A stretch of DNA of 9,008 bases from JALZOC01 sp035758845 (GTDB taxonomy: Bacteria; Acidobacteriota; Vicinamibacteria; Vicinamibacterales; 2-12-FULL-66-21), in the NCBI GenBank assembly GCA_035758845.1, contig DASTVZ010000064.1:1-9008 (forward strand). Direction: 5' to 3'. The notes under the pieces were generated by a model, which was not told where the DNA came from, did not search any database, and saw nothing but the letters and a program-made list of their open reading frames with translations. Positions 5,815 to 9,008 of this stretch are shown here, piece after piece. Numbering within the stretch: position 1 is the stretch's first letter; every line of letters starts with the position of its first letter. The position numbers and the translations under genes were made by a program.

Positions 5815-6419
5815 CCCGCCACGTGTTAGATGCAGTCCGCCTTCAGTGGTTGACTTTGCTGATGGTGCTCGTCAGCGCAACACCACTTTCGGCACATGTG
5901 CTGCACGGGCAAGCAACGGGATTTCTGACCGGATTCGGTCATCCGATTTCAGGTCTCGATCACGTCCTCGCCATGATCGCTGTCGGTCTGTGGGGTGCAC
6001 AACTCGGCGCTCCGGCCGTGTGGCTGCTGCCCGTCACCTTTCCGATGGTCATGGCGATCGGCGGTTTCATGGCGCTCGTCGGGATTCCGCTACCGGCCGT
6101 CGAGATCGGAATCGCCGCGTCCGCACTGCTGCTCGGATCGATGGTCGCGTTCGAAGCGCGGCCCAACCTCGGCGTCGCGGGTACGCTCGTCGGCGTGTTC
6201 GCGGTCTTCCACGGCCATGCGCACGGCGTGGAACTGCCGGCCGGCGCGAATGGCCTGACCTACAGCATCGGTTTCGTGGTCGCGACAGGATGCCTGCACG
6301 CTGTCGGCATCCTGTTCGGCGGCGCGTACCGGTGGACGGCTGGCAAGATGGTGCTGCGTCTCACGGGGGTTGGTATCGCGGCCGCCGGCGTCGCGTTCTT
6401 CTGGAGCGCAGTCAGGTGA
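5811..6419 (+). CDS. HupE/UreJ family permease
   Basis: This 202-residue protein starts at ATG 5811, which overlaps the previous stop by ATGA. A signal peptide (residues 1-28, cleavage at PLSA|HV) leaves a mature N-terminal HVLHG histidine pair. About six membrane segments follow. Both signature motifs of the HupE/UreJ family are intact: HPISGLDH (H44-x5-D50-H51) and FHGHAHGVE (133-141), plus CLHAVG (161-166). In HupE of rhizobial hydrogenase clusters these residues are needed for nickel uptake, so this is the member most likely to move Ni2+ or Co2+ across the inner membrane. Length and order are normal for the family and no defect is visible. No hydrogenase or urease gene lies in the window, so its metal user is elsewhere or different. 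Confidence 0.9.
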   Translation: MTRHVLDAVRLQWLTLLMVLVSATPLSAHVLHGQATGFLTGFGHPISGLDHVLAMIAVGLWGAQLGAPAVWLLPVTFPMVMAIGGFMALVGIPLPAVEIGIAASALLLGSMVAFEARPNLGVAGTLVGVFAVFHGHAHGVELPAGANGLTYSIGFVVATGCLHAVGILFGGAYRWTAGKMVLRLTGVGIAAAGVAFFWSAVR

Positions 6420-7033
6420 GCGGGATCGGCGCTCGACGAACGGCGATGATTGCCGGCGCGGCAATCGGGATCGCGCTAATACCGGGGCGCGTCGAGGCGC
6501 ACCTGGTGACAACCGGGCTCGGGCCGATTTATGACGGCGTCACTCACGTCGTTTCGACCCCCGATGACCTCATACCCACGGTGATGTTGGCGCTCCTTGC
6601 CGGCCTGAACGGAGCAGCCGCCGGGCGGCGAGCGCTCTTTGCACTGACGGCCGCGTGGCTGGCTGGCGGCGGCGCAGGTTTTGTGTGCGGACAGCCCATC
6701 GTTCCCTCCGCAGCGCCGGTTATGTCTCTGCTCGCGCTCGGCGCGCTGACCGCTGCCGATCGACGACTGTCCTCGCTCGTTGTCACTGGCATCGCGGTCA
6801 CCGCCGGGTTGGTCCATGGAGCGCTCAACGGCGCAGCCGTTGCGGCCGCAGGTCGCGAAGCAATCGGTCTCATCGGCATGGGCAGCACGGTGTTCGTGGT
6901 AACCGCGATCGCCGCCGCGTGTGCGGCCTCGCTACGAGCGGCGTGGCCGCGGCTCGTCGTCCGCGTGTTCGGAAGCTGGGTGGCAGCTATCGGGCTACTC
7001 ATGCTCGGCTGGGAGCTTCGGCCGGTCGGGTGA
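6416..7033 (+). CDS. Divergent HupE/UreJ-related membrane protein
   Basis: This 205-residue protein starts at GTG 6416, overlapping the previous stop (GTGA). ATG 6446 is a possible alternative. A signal-like segment (residues 8-28, VEA|HL) is followed by five or six membrane segments. The motif region reads GPIYDGVTHVVSTPDDLIP: it keeps the spacing of the family's H-x5-D-H, with H44 and D50, but has D51 in place of the last histidine. The second motif is reduced to GLVHGALNG (131-139) and lacks the paired histidines. Proteins of this form, with a VTTG-GP-YDG start, are found next to ordinary HupE/UreJ genes. It is probably a partner subunit or a permease with altered metal choice. That function is inferred from position and motif only. 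Confidence 0.75.
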   Translation: MSGIGARRTAMIAGAAIGIALIPGRVEAHLVTTGLGPIYDGVTHVVSTPDDLIPTVMLALLAGLNGAAAGRRALFALTAAWLAGGGAGFVCGQPIVPSAAPVMSLLALGALTAADRRLSSLVVTGIAVTAGLVHGALNGAAVAAAGREAIGLIGMGSTVFVVTAIAAACAASLRAAWPRLVVRVFGSWVAAIGLLMLGWELRPVG

Positions 7034-7334
7034 GCATCTCTTCCGCGCTAGCGGCAACTCAAAGACGTGCTCGTGCGAAGACCACGTTTCGGTCGTCCGG
7101 TAGCCCAATCGCGTCATCGAAGCGGGTTGTGGGGGAGATGGTACAGGCGCTCCCGGCGGACAGCCCTTGGCGAGATGGCTCGCGCGATTCCGCGGCCCTC
7201 GCTCCGCGGGAAAATTCCAGACGACAGCGAGATATGCTCCGAAAGTCACGTGCTCCGGTGGCGATCCGCACAAGAGGGCACGCCAGTGCTGGCAGTGTTC
7301 ATGCACCGGATCCGCCGTTTTCGTGTTCCATGCA
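7034..7334. other. Intergenic gap between permease cluster and sensor gene
   Basis: No gene is visible in these 301 bases. CCGCGG occurs twice (7190-7195 and 7204-7209) and can fold into a hairpin with 6-bp stem and 8-base loop, followed by GAAAATT, which is not a T-tract. A terminator for the cluster is therefore possible but not shown. I find no convincing promoter or ribosome site for the sensor gene. Confidence 0.5.
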
Positions 7335-9008
7335 ATGGACAGACGTTACAACGCCGTTAGTGCGCGCCTGAAGTATCGCTGTCTCAACGTGTCTCGATCG
7401 CTCGCCGTGTTGGCGGCGGCGTTTCCGTTGCTGACGGCGATCGGCTGGTACGCCGACGTTCCCGTGCTGAGAAGCCTGCACCCGGCGTTGCCGGCCATGC
7501 AGCCGAACACGGCGCTCGCCCTCCTGCTGGCGTCGATCGCCACCCCCTTCGTCGGCGACCATCGACGATCCTCGCGACGCTTTTCGATCCCCGCGGTCAT
7601 GGGACTCGTCATCAGCCTGATCGGGCTGATCACGCTGGCGGAATACCTCTTCTCAGTGGACCTGTGGATCGATCGCCTCTTCCTCACCGACACCATGGCG
7701 GCGGGTCTCCGCGCCGCGGGACGCCCCTCGCCGCAGACAGCCGTCAATTGCGCACTGCTTGGTGCCGGAATCGTCCTCCACGACGTCCGCCCGCTGCCGA
7801 TTCGCCTGGGTCAGGCGTGCCTGCTGGCGGTCAGCGCAAATGCGATCATCGCGCTGACCGGGTACATCTTCGACGCCAGCCGGTTCTATGGATTCCCGTC
7901 GTTCGAGCCGGCGATCGGTATGGCCGTCCATACTGCGGCGGCGTTCGTGATACTGGCCATCGCCTTGCTCGGCAGCCGTCCCGACGACGGCATCATGTCG
8001 CTGATCACCAGCAGCACGCGCAGCGGCGGTATGGCGCGTCAGATCCTGCTGACCGGCACGCTTGCACCGCCGCTCGTCGGCGTCGTGACGCGCATCGGCG
8101 TGCTTAGAGGCTGGTACGACGCCCACACGCAGGCCTCGCTCTTCGTCGTTGTCATCGTCGGACTCGTCCTGCGGACCACCTGGATGGCCGCACGGCAGTC
8201 GGAACAGGCCGAATACCGGGCCCGTGAAGCATTCGAGGCGTCTGAGACGACGAACGCGCGTCTGCAGAAGGCGCTGGACGACCGGCGCATCTTCGAAGCG
8301 TTAATCGAGAACTCTTCGGACTTCATCGGTATTGCCGATCCCGATGGCACGCCCATCTACCTCAATCCCGCGGGCCGACGGATGGTCGGTCTGCCCAGCG
8401 ATTTCCCGGTCGCGACGATCACGATTCAGGATTGCTACCCTCCAGACGAGCAGGCGTTCGTGTCGAACGTCATCCTGAAGTCCATGCTCGAGCACGGTCA
8501 CTGGAGCGGTGAGACCCGGTTCCGACACTGGCAGACGGAGCAGGCGATTCCCGTGTCCGACGAGCACTTCACGATCCGAGACCGCGACTCCGGCCGCTTG
8601 CTCGGCCTCGGCACGATCACGCGCGACATCTCCGATGCGAAACGAACGCAGGAACAGTTGCGCCAGTCGCAGGAGCGTTTCGAGCTCGCGCTCAGTGGCG
8701 CCGATCTGGGCTCATGGGACTGGAATATCAGGACGGGAGAAGTCGCGTTCAACGCGCGATGGGCCGAGATGCGCGGCCTATGCCTCGCCGATGTCCCGGC
8801 ACACGCGGATTCGTGGGCGTCACGCATCCATCCCTGGGACTGGCTGCGATTACATCGGACGCTCTCCGACTACCTCGATGGCCGGGTCACCCACTATGAG
8901 GCCGAGTACCGCACGCGGACCGCATCGGGCGACTGGATCTGGGTCCTCGATCGCGGAAAGATCTTCGCCCGGGACCAGGACGGCTTGCCGATTCGCATGG
9001 TTGGCACC
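7335..9008 (+). CDS. Membrane-bound PAS sensor protein, 3' end outside the window
   Basis: The frame is open for 558 codons from ATG 7335 to the window edge. No ribosome site is clear, and GTG 7389 is an alternative start. Residues 20-285 hold about eight membrane segments (near 22-40, 56-74, 86-106, 134-149, 158-179, 192-213, 236-255, 267-284), with MQPNTALALLLASIATP, SPQTAVNCALLGAG and GMAVHTAAAFVILAIALLG as likely conserved loops. A linker coiled coil (286-318) leads to a PAS domain (319-405) and PAC segment (PVSDEHFTIRD-, LGLGTITRDISDAKR, 406-436), then a second helix and a PAS_3-type domain (447-558: GSWDWNIRTGEV, SRIHPWDW, EYRTRTASGDWIWVLDRG, RMVGT). Such proteins are usually histidine kinases or diguanylate cyclases; the output part is not in view. 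PAS_3 normally has HPDD where this has HPWD. Confidence 0.88.
   Translation, partial: MDRRYNAVSARLKYRCLNVSRSLAVLAAAFPLLTAIGWYADVPVLRSLHPALPAMQPNTALALLLASIATPFVGDHRRSSRRFSIPAVMGLVISLIGLITLAEYLFSVDLWIDRLFLTDTMAAGLRAAGRPSPQTAVNCALLGAGIVLHDVRPLPIRLGQACLLAVSANAIIALTGYIFDASRFYGFPSFEPAIGMAVHTAAAFVILAIALLGSRPDDGIMSLITSSTRSGGMARQILLTGTLAPPLVGVVTRIGVLRGWYDAHTQASLFVVVIVGLVLRTTWMAARQSEQAEYRAREAFEASETTNARLQKALDDRRIFEALIENSSDFIGIADPDGTPIYLNPAGRRMVGLPSDFPVATITIQDCYPPDEQAFVSNVILKSMLEHGHWSGETRFRHWQTEQAIPVSDEHFTIRDRDSGRLLGLGTITRDISDAKRTQEQLRQSQERFELALSGADLGSWDWNIRTGEVAFNARWAEMRGLCLADVPAHADSWASRIHPWDWLRLHRTLSDYLDGRVTHYEAEYRTRTASGDWIWVLDRGKIFARDQDGLPIRMVGT

Noticed and set aside
7190..7209. CCGCGG repeat as a terminator after the permease cluster
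   Set aside because: CCGCGG is self-complementary and common in GC-rich DNA, and A-rich rather than T-rich sequence follows.
1..9008. CRISPR array, rRNA, complete tRNA or intact transposase
   Set aside because: No regularly spaced repeats, rRNA-like stretches, full cloverleaf or transposase/integrase motifs were found on either strand.

Overview
The window is high-GC bacterial DNA with tightly packed, co-directional genes and many GTG/ATG starts overlapping upstream stops. The protein families (a secreted ISLKGEEKSR-type small protein, a DUF3604 protein, HupE/UreJ permeases, a PAS-rich membrane sensor) fit a soil or sediment bacterium such as an Acidobacteriota (Vicinamibacteria-like) or related Gram-negative lineage. 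That placement is an impression from family recall. The signal peptides and an outer-membrane-barrel-like protein do support a two-membrane cell.

Bases 1-1402 hold no intact gene. They contain remnants: the C-terminal tail of a DipZ/thioredoxin-family protein (141-284), an exact-length 5' half of tRNA-Ser(GGA) that stops at the end of the anticodon loop (486-524), a minus-strand fragment of an accessory-type hypothetical protein (692-1021), a cluster of TGTCA/TGACA boxes and several good hairpins. This looks like a decayed integration or recombination site.

Bases 1403-7033 form one plus-strand cluster: a C-terminally shortened secreted protein, an outer-membrane beta-barrel protein, a DUF3604 (PHP-like) exported protein broken by two compensating single-base frameshifts, the first 70 residues of a membrane-anchored PpiC-type peptidylprolyl isomerase, then three HupE/UreJ-related membrane proteins joined by 4-base overlaps. 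The isomerase fragment runs straight into a first HupE-like protein that has lost its signal peptide, so one deletion appears to have removed the end of one gene and the start of the next. If expressed, the cluster would place a barrel in the outer membrane, a metal-dependent-looking hydrolase in the periplasm, and three small permease-like proteins (nickel/cobalt by family analogy) in the inner membrane. No hydrogenase or urease gene lies nearby to fix the metal.

After a 301-base gap, bases 7335-9008 carry the first 558 codons of a membrane-bound PAS sensor protein with about eight N-terminal membrane segments, a PAS/PAC unit and a PAS_3-type domain. It runs off the window, so its output domain is unknown.

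The density of breaks (tRNA half, shortened proteins, deletion fusion, two frameshifts) is the most striking property. Real gene decay and assembly or sequencing error are both possible and differ from site to site.
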